A program made the position numbers and the translations under genes. DNA of 64,000 nucleotides from Bugula neritina (Eukaryota; Bryozoa; Gymnolaemata; Cheilostomatida; Bugulidae), in assembly GCA_964035545.1 (NCBI GenBank), contig OZ037768.1, positions 2,221,501-2,285,500 of the forward strand. Direction: 5' to 3'. Position 1 is the first letter of the stretch; each line of letters opens with the position of its first letter. Below the pieces are notes generated by a model. The model had not been told where the DNA came from. It did not search any database and worked only from the letters and a program-made list of their open reading frames with translations. This document shows, piece by piece, positions 12,601 through 26,100 of the stretch.

Positions 12601-14980
12601 AGCATACGAATTAGTTACTACAGCACATCTACACACAACACATTTACACACAACACATCTACACACAACACATCTACACACAACACTGCTACCACAACAC
12701 ATCTACACACAGTCCAACATACCTCCAACAGAATACACATTTGTTAGCACAGGCTAGACTGGGAGTCGTCTCCATACAGCGATGACTTTCTATGCCGTAA
12801 AACGTGTGTTTGTAACATCCGCCTCGGCCTCGCAGCATTGACTACAAAACATAACCTGACTACAAGTTCCAGGCAGTTTAGACAATTCCGGTACATAAAA
12901 AGTGTATTTTTAATTCAGATTCAGATTCACTATATAATTAATTGGTTAATCCCATACAGCTGTTGATTGGCTGATTCAATACAGCTGTTGATTGGTTGAC
13001 TCAATACAGCTGTTGATTGGTTGACTTTAGCAACACAAGATAAACATACCTTAGTCCACCTGCACAGTTTTACACCTGAGTGTGAGCCGATAATTTTATA
13101 TCCTTGTTTTTCCAGACTTTTACGAATAGTAGGGGTAACCATTTCTCTAACTTCACTGGGTTCGTTTTTACTAGAGGCCATAATAGGCCCCATGTCTTCC
13201 AAATCAACTATGGGGTTCTGAGGCTTTTCCTGCTCTCCGTCACTTTCATCGCTACTTTGACAGCCTTGACCCTGCAAGGAGAGTAGAAAGTCAACACCGA
13301 CACCTTCTAGTAAACTCGTTAAATCGCTACACTGAATATCGTTGAATGATGCCACTAAAGATCTGAACAACTAGAAAATAGCTGCAGTTTAATGTACTGT
13401 GTTGTTTTGTGCAATTGAATGGATATTTTATGCATGCACTACTAAGTTCATTGCAGTTGCTTATAGCCTGAACAATGAATTCACTTACTATATAACTGGG
13501 CAAATAAAACAGGAGTTGATGCAGCTCTATATAAACAAATGTATTTCAAACCCTCACCGTGCCATTCGGAGTGCCTTTCTTACACTCACAAGATTTGGAC
13601 TGTCCACTGCACGCTGACTTCTCAGCTGATTTTGCTGCCGTCTTTTTGACACGACGTTTCTTAGGTTTAGGTTTGTATCCAGAAATCACCACCGACCAGA
13701 AGAGATCCTTCCAGAAGGAGAAGTCGTTCTGCAGGCCTAGAAAACGGGATATTACGTCAGCATGATCACTACAGCAGCTTGTAAGATCCCTACAGCATCT
13801 GCTCTACATAATCTCCTCAGTCTAAGATTTCATTGACCCTTCACTTGGTCTACAGTTATACTAGCAACAGATATAATATTATTATAAAACACAAGCAGCC
13901 ATCTTGGAATCTGGTAACTTACTGCCGTGAAGGCTACTGGCTACATCTTCATCACACAATGTGAGATCAATAAAACTCTCTGCAGACATGTCTGCTAGCC
14001 ACTCATCTGTCTCCTTGGCAACCTATTAACAAATTTTAACAACTCCATTTCACTCCAAAACTACTCTCTTATAACACAATTGAGTGGTCGATTTGGTTTT
14101 CCCTTTCTGTGACATCACATAGACTGGCAAACGCACCTTGCAATAGTTGGAGCCGTACAAGGAGTTGCCCAACCCTACAATGCAGTATTCCAGGCCCTGG
14201 AAATAGTCAGCACCGTATCTAAAGTCACTGGCAGCATCTTTGAGCCAGCTAAAGAACCATTGGCTAGCTGCTGGAGGACTGCCATTGGTGTACGTCGGCA
14301 GAATAAACACACAAAAGTTTTTGTTGACCTACAATGATACAGTTCACACTTGGTATATACAGCATAATGTGGTATTCTAGTACACTAGTATATAGTACTT
14401 TAGTATAGAATATACAGTACAAGCAGCACAAGCAAAATATTCTCACAGATAAAAAAAACTGTTAGGATAAATTCATGAAATGGACTCACTTGATTTACAA
14501 GAGATTCTGGTTCAAATTCTGATAGGCTGACGGCCTCTGCAGTCAGCCCCACGCCTCTTGCTTCATCCTGCAGCTCATGAGCAAATATCTACATAAAGAG
14601 GGCAATGGATAAGTATGAATGAACACTAACGCACAGCTGATTGGGAGGGAAACCATTTCATAGTAACACAATAAACATTGATATGCATTAAAATTATATA
14701 CATTCAATTTTTAAAAACAAGTTCTTTTAAATGTAAGAAATAAATTAAAAAGATGATTTACAAATTGAAGTGTTAACACTACCTTAGACTGTCCCTTTTG
14801 CGACGCATATAAAATTAGCAGACCTTTTTGCTGTGATTTTGAGGAGACGGACTTAGTTTGATTTATACGATTTTGCAGGATTTTAATACCAATTGTTGCA
14901 AGTGCAACTATGGCCAGACCTGATACTATGTAAAAGGTTGACCTAGAAGGTGAGAACTCTTTAGACAATGCTGTCGGCAT
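9649..14980 (-). CDS. TYW1: S-adenosyl-L-methionine-dependent tRNA 4-demethylwyosine synthase TYW1
   Basis: TYW1 converts N1-methylguanosine-37 of tRNA-Phe to the tricyclic 4-demethylwyosine using pyruvate, SAM and a 4Fe-4S cluster. Exons, 5' to 3': 14980-14783, 14588-14490, 14328-14137, 14022-13923, 13736-13558, 13370-13050, 12841-12723, 12560-12451, 11817-11640, 11343-11208, 10772-10662, 10532-10365, 9867-9649; 709 aa, close to the usual 730. A membrane segment lies at 16-35, a flavodoxin-type FMN domain at about 53-200 ([30 protein letters not shown]), then a basic/acidic linker, then the radical-SAM domain with CANKCVFC (Cys394, Cys398, Cys401). Later blocks ([54 protein letters not shown]-like CEHEHSN) match the family. 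The C-terminus EWWTWIDYD...ETRHFRKK is typical. The ATG at 14980 was chosen; the TTG 21 bp upstream is unlikely. One intron holds a splice-site-derived minisatellite. Confidence 0.97.
11818..12265 (-). repeat. 23-bp minisatellite copied from the TYW1 splice acceptor
   Basis: About 19 head-to-tail copies of a 23-bp unit start directly at the intron side of the acceptor of exon 11817-11640. On the coding (minus) strand the unit is TGTATTACAG followed by GTGTACCTGGTGT. The last 13 bases equal the first 13 bases of the exon, which encode the conserved GVPGV block, so the unit was seeded by the exon-intron boundary. Variants alter single bases. A block of several units (about 11893-12005) recurs at about 12068-12180, showing second-order duplication. 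The long open frames through the array are by-products of the missing stop codons. Confidence 0.93.
12604..12716 (-). repeat. about 15-bp CA-rich minisatellite in TYW1 intron
   Basis: Units of the form ACACATCTACACACA are repeated imperfectly six or seven times. They occupy most of the short intron between exons 12841-12723 and 12560-12451, beginning within about 10 bp of the donor on the coding strand. Confidence 0.75.
13272..13370 (-). other. optional 33-codon segment at the start of a TYW1 exon
   Basis: Two acceptors open this exon in the same phase: TTTTCTAG before 13370 and the stronger CTCTCCTTGCAG before 13271. The 99 nt between them stay open in frame ([13 protein letters not shown]...). 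The segment is in the poorly conserved acidic linker between the flavodoxin and radical-SAM parts. Either a 709-aa or a 676-aa protein results. Confidence 0.5.
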
Positions 14981-15397
14981 GGCCGTGTCTATAAATATCA
15001 AACAAGATTCTTAAGACTATCCAACTGTTCAATAAGAAATTATTTCAAGTGAATTATTACATTTTATAAAAAACATGCCACAGTCATGTGTTGAATTTAA
15101 TTATTAATGAGTCTAACTTTAAGTTACCTTGCACTTGTAAGTTATATATCTTGTGATAATATTATCAACATTAAAATTAATGATGAGCCTTGATGACATT
15201 TATTTTTAAGCATTAAAATTATTGTGTTGTTTATTTTCAATCTTATACTTATACTACTACTAATACTAATAGTACGAAACCCCGCTAAGGCGCTAATCCT
15301 TCTAGTACTAGTAATAGTAATAGTAGCAGTCTTAGCAAAACATGATTATCATACGATTACGACACTCATAGTAATCTACTAATAGTAATACTAATAG

Positions 15398-15432
15398 TAA
15401 TATCAAATGTGATTCAATCACATTTGATATTA
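15398..15432. repeat. perfect 35-nt palindrome
   Basis: TAATATCAAATGTGATT at 15398-15414 and its exact reverse complement at 15416-15432 are separated by one base (C at 15415). Flanking TAATAGTAATACTAATAG on the left and ATTACTATTACTATTAG on the right extend the pairing imperfectly, giving potential arms of about 35-40 bp. Confidence 0.9.
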
Positions 15433-15613
15433 CAGTAATAATATTACTATTACTATTAGTATATAAAGTCAACCACTGATTGACTTTTAGCTTTACTTTC
15501 ACTTTCAGCTTGAGTTTCACTTCACAGTGTAACATTGACTGCGAGTGTGACTGTCAGTGACTTGCAGTTGCATATGCTCGTGCTGATGCTCGTACCAGTA
15601 CTCATAGTGATAC

Positions 15614-15722
15614 TCACAGGCCACAGCATGGCCATGACTATCAGTATGAGTATGAGTATCAGTATGATACTGATACTGACTCTGAGTGATACTGATAGTC
15701 GTGGCCATGCTGTGGCCTGTGA
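15614..15722. repeat. 109-bp foldback with 34-bp arms
   Basis: The left arm at 15614-15647 begins TCACAGGCCACAGCATGG. The right arm at 15689-15722 is its reverse complement with a single mismatch over 34 bp. The 41-bp loop is itself partly self-complementary (GAGTATCAGTAT facing GATACTGATACT), so nearly the whole segment can fold as one hairpin. The arms are far more GC-rich than the flanks. No open reading frame of interest, polymerase motif or target-site duplication was recognised. Confidence 0.9.
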
Positions 15723-17187
15723 CATCAACTTCAAGTTGGGTGTATTAATTTTAAATGTCAAGATGCATACCTACCACTTTTACTATGGTAGTAACTAAAG
15801 TTGCATTTTTAAAATTACAATGACGATTATTGATATTCAAACCTAATTTCTACTCAGCACACAATCACACATTAGTTGAAAAATGTGCGTTCGTGCATCT
15901 TTTTAGCATTGACATTGAAAATGTGAAAGCTAGACTAGACTCCCACTATCCACTGATCTCCTAAAGCATATCATTACACAGATACAGTCATATATCAAAT
16001 AATGATCATAAGAGAGTCTTGTTGGCTCCTAGCATCACCTTCTTTTTAACAGAATGGAAAGACAACTTCATTCGTAACACGTAAATTTGAATCGAACCGC
16101 AATGTTATATTTCAATGGATTGAACTTGTAAATCACGTTGGCTTTTAAAATCATTTTAACAAATAACATGAAACACCCTATAGCCTTTGATGAAAACCTA
16201 CTCAGCAGTGAAATACATATACTATTGGGGGCTTGGTAAGTCAGTGTAAAAGGTTGAGTTAGTGAGATATATGCCTTCTGACGGAGTAAGTGCAAGAATG
16301 TGGGAGTGGTCAAATAATTTCACGACTCACAAATGTTTTCAAAACCCAAAATATGATTCCCTAGCACCAGCCAAGTAGTTATTCACATTAATAATAACGC
16401 TCAAGCATTAACCTAGCCTAAAATAAAAATAATAATGCAAAAGATATAACATAGACTGTAGGAAGAGTATAAATGTTATTTTATTATAAAATACACTACA
16501 GCTGAAACATATTGTGAAAATAGTAAAATATAACAACTTACAGCTCTAAAAGAGAACATAAGTAAAAGAACATTAGTGTAAAAAAACTGTTTATTTTCTG
16601 AAAATAAGTATATTTACACATTGCATATGGAAGAGTTTAATAGAATGTATTTATTTCTCTCATCACAGTACAGCACTAGTAAAGAGTGATGGCTCGGCGT
16701 AGCAAATCTCATAGATATTGCAGGTTGCATATGCAGTGAGGGGCAGTGAAAATGTTGTCTACCATTTCTGCATAATCTAAGCAGATGGGTAAAATATACT
16801 ACGAAAGTTACTAAACATTGGTGACTGAGAAATGTTATAGTCGTGTGGCAACAATCCTATGTATGTTGTGTGAATGAAATGCCTCTTCTTTGATGAAGTA
16901 TCAATAAGCTAATTCTTACTTTCGAGTACAAAAATATATGAAGTGATCACAAAAACAGGAACGCCATTTTCCCATATTCTTGTATAACAAGAAAAGATTT
17001 ACCAAACAAAATTATTTGTTTACAGTGTATCTATGGTAACAAAATTGGAAGTTTAGAGTCTACAGTGACAATACAGGAAGTTGACATAGTGTCCATGGTT
17101 ACTAAGCAATCCCTAGCAGTGTACTCAGAAGGAATACACAGAATTTACTGTATATTAAATGCCATCCATATTTGCTACCGTCTCCCT

Positions 17188-20100
17188 TTATATACTCTCA
17201 ACATAATTGGAGGGGAATAAACCTTCTTTATTTCTAAGCTTGCCTGTCCACCATCCAGTTGGGTCTGGAAAATATTGAAGACAAGTAAATTCTACACATT
17301 CTATTAGATACAAATAGTAGCTAATTAATGAACTAATAAAATGATTAAAAGTGAGATAAATATAGTAAACAGACCAATGCGTGTTTAATACTACTGAACT
17401 TATCATACACACCTTCCTTCACCACTTCTATGATATCTGATTGGTTGAAACTAAGTTCTTCCGTATCCTGAGCATCGTAGGCATACAGAGCTCGGACTTT
17501 GGGCAGCGACGGCTTTGGCTTCGGAGGTTTTGGCTTCGGCCTACCGGCAGCAGGTGGAGGTTTCCTGTTCTTGTCACTCAGCTGACGCTGTATTCTGTAA
17601 AAGGCAGCAACACATCAGAGGCGGTCATATAACTAGTCGCTCTTTCGGATGAACATATAGGCTAGAAAATTATGTTATAAATTATATAATAAAAAATTAA
17701 ATGCCTGATTAAACTCTAACCAGCAACAGAACTCTAAAAAGATACCAACAGAAATATTTAGAACAATAGAATAGTGCGACCTGCCACAATAAGGGTCATG
17801 CTACACTCTTTTGGGGAGTCAACTTACTTTTTGATGATGTAACATTTCAATAATTATGCAAAATTGATGGTTTTAACACTAATATCATAAAACAGTAGAA
17901 AACATGTCTATGTATATATAAGTTGAGAAAGACCCTTTGCCAGATAATGTGGCAGTAGAGTGTACAAAAGCATGAGCAATATTACAAGTTGGTGTTTAGG
18001 TAGACAACTCCAAAGTAAAACAGAAAACTAGGAAAGCCAGGATTGTGGGAAATGACATGAACATGATGAGAGATATTGACAGCAGTGTACTTACAGATCT
18101 TGCTGCTGTCTGAAATTAATACAAGTACTCTACTAGAACATTCTAGAGAGAGGCAACACAAGGTGACTCATGCATCCGGCTATTTAGCCAATTGCAACCA
18201 TGCTATGAACTTTTAATAGCAGTATTTATATAAATTCCTAGCAATGCCGGTGTGCATGAAGTTTAACTAATTGCAACAGCCCGGAGAGACAGCATACTTT
18301 TAGGTGACATGCTTCCAATAATAATGTTTTTAACTAGCCAGTAAGAGCAAAAGTTAGTACAAACCAAAAATTGAAGAGCAAATAGGAGTGAGCATTACAC
18401 ATGGCCATTTAGCGGGTCAGAAAATGTATGAATATTATTTGAAAACAAGCACACAAGATGATATATTTATAATCACTCGGAGATGGTCAATAGCTGGTAC
18501 TCAGTCTATTTGCTCCTGTCAAGGAGTATAATGTATTTACCCAGCAACTCCTGCTGACGGAGTCATCATAAATTCAGCACTGCTCAAATTTGCTGCCCCA
18601 TTAGCATGCTTAGCCAGCTTGTGCGCGCCGTCTGTAGGTAGGTGGGGAGAAAACTCCTTGCTGAATCTTTTAGTGAGCTTGTTCTTCTTTGACTGTGATT
18701 GTTGAGGAGCTGAAATGTAACAGTTGAAAGGTGACTGATGTGACACAGGTCATGTGACTGATGTGACACAGGTCATGTGACTGATGTGACAAGATATATG
18801 TCATGTGACTGGTGTGATATAAGTCATGTGACTGATGTGACACAGGTCATGTGACTGATGTGACAAGATATATGTCATGTGACTGATGTGACACAGGTCA
18901 TGTGACTGATGTGACACAGGTCATGTGACTGATGTGACACAGGTCATGTGACTGATGTGACACAGGTCATGTGACTGATGTGACACAGGTCATGTGACTG
19001 GGACATAAGTGAAATATGCACCGTGACTAAAGTATATATATGTGACAGAAATTCAAAGGTGAGAAGGAAGTTTTAGAATTTTGCTACAAATCTTCAGCCC
19101 AAGACAATATTGACTACTTGAGGTGAGCTAAGTACACCCACCCCACCGCATGCATTCAGAATCAACCAGGTATGTAAACATGTAGCAGGCGAATAGCCTA
19201 ATATAAGATAATATTGAATATAGGGTTATACTAGTCTTTTGATGGGCACTTCCATTCATTGCTTCAAATCATAAAATTCATAATAATTGGCTATTATTGC
19301 AGTATAATTAAAACAAGTCAATTTTCTTTCTCACATTAGTAGAAGTTGTGCTAGCGATTACAATTCAGAGTTAGAATGCATAAGCTGCAGTAAGATTGAG
19401 CCCCCCAACACGCCTCCCGCCTCAATATCTCAACATCAAGGAGAGTGCCAAGTCTATGTATGCATTTGCCCTTTAACCTTTGATTATAGAGCTGTCAGCA
19501 AAAACAAATTAACATTATTAAATTTTTCATTGCAAAATTTTGGCAAATCAAAACACAGAGACTGCCAAATAGTTGGTTTAAACAATCAGCGCATGCATGC
19601 TTTATCACGTTTTAGTAGAGAGATGCATCAGAAGCAGAAGCAGCGGCAGCAGTGTTAGTCTGTAAGCTGACAAGGTGGTAATCAAAGTTGACTAGTCTGT
19701 GAAATAGTGCATGCTAAACCAGAGAGAAGAAGAGAGAAGAACTCTAAGTTAGTCTAAACACTCGGCTAGTTAAACAAAAAGACTGCCAAGCGAGCTAACA
19801 AGTGCCCGGGTTTAACCACGTGAATGTTCTAAGCTGTAAAACTGATTGACATGAGGTGCTAAAATACTCGTTACCTCCTTTAGTTATCCAAGAAGCCATA
19901 CGTTCTGCTGCTAGGTCGGGCAGAGCTAGTAAAATAATATACAACAGAAATTACTTCTCTAAAATCTTACGTGCGAAGTACTCTCCCAGACTAGGCTAGA
20001 CTCATTGTAAATGTCATAAAGACTACAACTAAACTGTATTGCTGCATAAGCAGTGTCTGCATGTAAACTGTGACTAAATTGTATTCTATATTGAAAACGC

Positions 20101-23100
20101 ATATACTTAACCATAAAATATTTACTAAATGAATTCAACACTAAAACCAATTGATGGGACAGTTTTGAGTTCATGCAAATGACACCAAGAAGAAAGAATT
20201 CAAAGCCTATAAACCAGGAAACAGTTGTTGGAAAAAGAAAAGTGTTTGGGTTGTCCTGAAGAAGTAGGAAGTTGAGAGCTGACAATACATGTTTCACAGG
20301 CTATGCTATCAACAGGATGGTTGCCAGTCATGCAGAGGACACACTACACAGACAATTAATTAAGGGTGGCAGTTGCACGCCCCTTCAAACATTGAGGACA
20401 TAGACTAAACCCCACATTAATAGTAGACTGACGACCATACCTGGGGCTGGTCTGTTGGGGGCGGGTCTGTTTGGCTTATGAACCATAGAGTAGGGAGGAG
20501 TTTTCTGAGAAGGTTTGGGGGCTCTGGAGGGCTTAGCTGGTTGGTCCAGAGATACCATTTTAGGACCTGAAAAATAAACCAATAGACAACAAAATATAGC
20601 AGTTCTGTAGAGCAATAACCAACAAAAGAGAATCAATTAAGTTGTGTGAGACACGTCTGTCTACTGCCACCTGAAAGGGCCTCAACTGTTGTGAATGAAG
20701 AATGCAGCAAGCAGAGAGTATTTTAGGAAAGATTAAAGACTTTGAATACTATTATTACTACAGCACATGACACAGTAAGGCCACTGCAATACTGATGGTA
20801 ACACATAAGAAGTTATCTCCACTTGGTTATAAACTCACGAGTATCTTTTGGAAGGCCTCTAGCGATGGATATATTCAATACTTTGCCAGCCGGTTTGAGC
20901 ATGGCAACCTGCATGGCATCACCACCCACTAGGAACTTCACTGTGCGACTACCAGCTCCTTGCCATTTCTCTTTCTTCAGTGCAAACTCCAAGCTAAGGA
21001 CATATGATTACACGTACTTACTGTGCATTTATGACACAAATAAACAAAAAATAGTTGTAAAAAGTCAAATTAATAGTTTGCTACCAAAAATATACATGTA
21101 TATGCTACGACAGGTTATTAAAAGTTCACAAACAGAGTTGACGAGTTGAAAGTACATACTAGTAGCTAAGCTTACCTGTTAGCGAACTGAACTCGTAGCT
21201 CTTGATTCAACTTAGCCTTAGAGGACTTTGAAAGACACGTGAGAATCTCAGTCTTGAATACAGACTCTAAGAATGAGTCATAACCATCAGAGCAGTGGAT
21301 TATGAAGAAGTCGTCTTGCATGGTACTGTATGAGAATATTATATACTAACATGGTACTGTATCATATGAGAATATTATATACTAACATGGTACTGTATGA
21401 GAATATTATATACTAGCATGGTACTGTATGAGAATATTATATACTAGCATGGTACTGTATGAGAATATTATATACTAACATGGTACTGTATCATATGAGA
21501 ATATTATATACTAACATGGTACTGTATCATATGAGAATATTATATACTAGCATGGTACTGTATGAGAATATTATATACTAACATGGTACTGTATCATATG
21601 AGAATATTATATACTAACATGGTACTGTATCATATGAGAATATTATATACTAACATGGTACTGTATCATATGAGAATATTATATACTAACATGGTACTGT
21701 ATCATATGAGAATATTATATACTAACATGGTACTGTATCATATGAGAATATTATATACTAACATGGTACTGTATCATATGAGAATATTATATACTAACAT
21801 GGTACTGTATCATATGAGAATATTATATACTAACATGGTACTGTATCATATGAGAATATTATATACTAGCATGGTACTGTATCATATGAGAATATTATAT
21901 ACTAACATGGTACTGTATCATATGAGAATATTATATACTAACATGGTACTGTATCATATGAGAATATTATATACTAACATGGTACTGTATCATATGAGAA
22001 TATTATATACTAACATGGTACTGTATCATATGAGAATATTATATACTAACATGGTACTGTATCATATGAGAATATTATATACTAACATGGTACTGTGTCA
22101 TATGAGAATATTATATACTAGCATGGTACTGTATGAGAATATTATATACTAACATGGTACTGTATCATATGAGAATATTATATACTAACATGGTACTGTA
22201 TCATATGAGAATATTATATACTAACATGGTACTGTATGAGAATATTATATACTAACATGGTACTGTATCATATGAGAATATTATATACTAACATGGTACT
22301 GTATGAGAATATTATATACTAACATGGTACTGTATCATATGAGAATATTATATACTAACATGGTACTGTATGAGAATATTATATACTAACATGGTACTGT
22401 ATGAGAATATTATATACTAACATGGTACTGTATCATATGAGAATATTATATACTAACATGGTACTGTATCATATGAGAATATTATATACTAACATGGTAC
22501 TGTATAAGAATATTATACATTAACATGGGCTCCAATACAAGCAAAGAAAAATGTGTAATTATTATGTTGTATGGTGCAGCACTAAATAAAAGGAGAGGTT
22601 TTATTTGCAAAGTGAATATGCCAACTGGCTACCTTTTAACACTTATTTCATCAAAATTATAGTGATTTTGAAACTTATTTTCACAATTGAGCAGATGTAC
22701 CTAGTTTAACACTCATTATATAATAATTATAATGCTAGCAAGCCTAGTTACTTCACAAGAATAAATACCTGTGAAAATATCGACAATGTGTGCACAGAAA
22801 TATAATAGCAAACAATGTCTAGGATGTAGCCAGTTCATTGCCATAGCAACATATAAACAACATAGAGCTCATTGAAACAGGTATGACTCTACTAAATAGA
22901 AATAATACAGACCTCATTGAAACAGAGACGATCTGCTCATACTCTAGTTTACGTTTGATCACCTCCACAACCTGACCTTTCTGTGGGCCTTTCTTGATGA
23001 CCTCTCTCCCGACGAGGTAAACAAGTTTATTGGTGATCACCAAGTCGCGCTTGGTTAGCTACAACGCAGAACTCAAGTAAGCAAGCATTTCAGATATATT

Positions 23101-26100
23101 CATTCAGTACACGAAGTCCTTAATGATTTTAAATGCTATTTTAGCTGCTTGCAAATATATAGAATATTGTTTGAGTATATTTGATAGTTATTCCCAACTG
23201 CAAAATATTGCCAAATGATCGTAGCAAATTGGAATACACTGAATGAGAGATAAAAAATGACAGAATTGTGTCAACCTTTGAACAAAAAACAATAACTTAT
23301 TCAACTGAAACCAAAACGATTTCTTAATATAATAAAACAAAACACTATTAAAGTAACATGGCTCTTTACTACTGGAGGTACGATATATCCGACTAACCTT
23401 AAATCTCCGGTCATATTTATTCACTGTACCAGCAAACTCTACTTTCTCCCTCCTGCCTACGAGAGCTCTTACTCCAGCATTTTCATCCAAGCCAATGTAA
23501 TCCCCTACGAAGTTTCGGTTAACACTGAACCTTCTTCTTTCCTTTTTGTTGAAGAGAATATCGGTGGCCTGTTCACGGAGTTTGAAGTAGTATCTCTTAG
23601 CGTTATACTGTCGCCACGCCTTCTGTATAACTCTTGAGAAGGTGTCAAACTTCCTTTCTCTAACTTCTTCCAGTAGGAATAGCTGTGAATATAACAGAGA
23701 TGTTCTCTAGTGTGAATATAACAGAGAGGTACTCTAGTGTGAAGGTATAACTACTAGGTGTAGGTATAACTACTAGGTGTACATATAACTATTAGGTTTA
23801 GATGTAACTTCTTACAGATTCTGGGTTCTTTATAAAGACTTTAGACTTTCCGAGCTGCCATTGGTCGTCATCCATATGCACAGAGTTCATGATGTGAGCA
23901 ATGCCATCCGTGACCCTCCCTCTCCACTTAGGATACGTCTCTGGTGTGAGGATGGCGTATCTACAGTTGGGTGACATGAAGCAGTGTAACAACATGTATT
24001 AACTGGTTATTCAATTAGTAGTTGTCTTGGTTGACACACGTAAGGTATAGTCAAGTAATACAGTATAATCAAGTAATACAGGATAATCAAGTAATACAGG
24101 ATAATCAAGTAATACTGCATAGTCAAGTAATACAGTATAGTCAAGTAATCCTGCATAGTCAAGTAATACAGTATAGTCAAGTAATCCTGCATAGTCAAGT
24201 AATACAGTATAGTCAAGTAATCCTGCATAGTCAAGTAATACTGTATAGTAAAGTAATACAGTATAGTCAAGTAATACAGTATAGTCAAGTAATACAGTAT
24301 AGTCAAGTAATACAGTATAGTCAAGTAATACAGTATAGTCAAGTAATACAGTATAGTCAAGTAATACAGTATAGTCAAGTAATACTGCATAGTCAAGTAA
24401 TACTGCATAGTCAAGTAATACAGTATAATCAAGTAATGTAGTATAGTCAAGTAATACAGTATAGTCAAGTAATACAGTATAGTCAAGTAATACAGTATAG
24501 TCAAGTAATACAGTATAGTCCAGTAATACAGTATAGTCAAGTAATCCTGCATAGTCAAGTAATACAGTATAGCCAAGTAATACAGTATAGTCAAGTAATA
24601 CAGTATAGTCAAGTAATACAGTATAGTCAAGTAATACAGTATAGTCAAGTAATACTGCATAGTCAAGTACCTTGTTAGGAACTTATCAAACACTCGGCGA
24701 TAAGCAAATCCAGCTCTTCTGACTCGAATATTTTCCTTCAGACCCAAATATTCTACCTGATGTTTTGTTCTGTAATAAACAAGAATATATATTATATGTA
24801 CACTCTACATACTACGCATTTACCCTATATATTTAGGCCTACTCTGTATACAGTACTAAGCTATCATCTATACAATTAATTTACCTGCTCTCCTCCCAAT
24901 CTCGAGGTCGCTTAGTCTCGTTAGGTTTGATACATCTAATATAGTGAGGTGTGCATTTCATTAGTTTGGATACCAAATCATTGGCTTGCTTCTTAATCTT
25001 AGTTCCAAAAGTAGTGGGGCGTCCTTTGTTCATACTCGCAACGTCTTCGGGAAATAGGTTACGAATAAACGGGCTAAAAATTATCAAAACGTTGCTGCAT
25101 GAGCACATTACAAAATCTTAAATATTATGATTATATATAAAATGCATTATATTAGGTGTGGTTTATACCGCGTAGTAATACTAGTAGATGTATAACACAG
25201 CGTAGTAATACTAGTAGCTGTATAACACAAGTGTAGTAATACTAGTAGCTGTATAACACAAGTGTAGTAATACTAGTAGCCGTATAACACAAGTATAGTA
25301 ATACTAGTAACTGTATAAGCACGGCGTAGTAATACTAGTAACTGTATAAACACAGCGTAGTAATATTAGTAACTGTATAAGCACGGCGTAGTAATTTCCA
25401 GGACTGATCACTCACTGCTGACTACTCTGCATCAACTCTATCAAGTCAGGGAACAGTAGATCTCTATTTCTCTCACAGAAGCCTTCTGCATTGTAGGTCA
25501 CCTGACCAGCGTAATGGTGGATGACAAAACCATTGGGACTGGCCTGATAGTGCTGGTGTCTACCCACCGCAGCTCCTAGTTTCTACAACGCAGCAACATT
25601 CCGTAATATATCATACCATACCGTATATCCTCTGTTTGTGTGCGTGCGTGTGTGTGTGTGAAATGTGTTGTGTGTAATACTGAAATACCTGAAGCAATGT
25701 CTCGTCTGCCCCGTCAGTGACGGCGTGCATGGTCGCACACACGTCATCGAGTACGCAGATAATACCGGGTGGCTTCTTCTCATCTATCAGATCACACACC
25801 ACTTTGTTGTTGAAGAAGTCAATTGACTTCCACTTCACTCCCTCCTGGACGTACTCTTCCTACAACAGTCACAGAGCATTATATACTCTTCCTACAACAG
25901 TCACAGAACATTATATACTCTTCCTACAACAGTCACAGAACATTATATACTCTTCCTACAACAGTCACAGAATATTGTATACTCTTCCTACAACAGTCAC
26001 AGAACATTGTATACTCTTCCTACAACAGTCACAGAACATTGTATACTCTTCCTACAACAGTCACAGAATATTGTATACTCTTCCTACAACAGTCACAGAA

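Larger units (their letters stand above)
14981..17187. other. intergenic region with palindrome cluster
   Basis: The region lies between the TYW1 start and the myosin stop, both on the minus strand. It should contain the TYW1 promoter and the myosin 3' UTR; minus-strand AATAAA hexamers are present near 16479 and 16649. No gene was recognised. From about 15240 to 15740 the DNA is unusual: short motifs such as TAATAGTAATAC and GAGTATCAGTATG reverse direction repeatedly and form strong palindromes (separate entries). Confidence 0.6.

Noticed and set aside
14978-15001. Upstream TTG start for TYW1
   Set aside because: TTG initiation is not expected in animals; the ATG at 14980 gives a normal N-terminus with its membrane segment.
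15517-15798. Overlapping 63-87-codon frames in the palindrome cluster
   Set aside because: Low-complexity translations of the foldback; present on both strands because of self-complementarity.
21562-22152. 196-codon plus-strand frame of 12-residue repeats
   Set aside because: A pure product of the 36-bp minisatellite in a myosin intron, on the antisense strand, with no splice or start context.
24007-24747. 246-codon minus and 139-codon plus repeat frames
   Set aside because: Both come from the 18-bp minisatellite, whose period preserves all frames.
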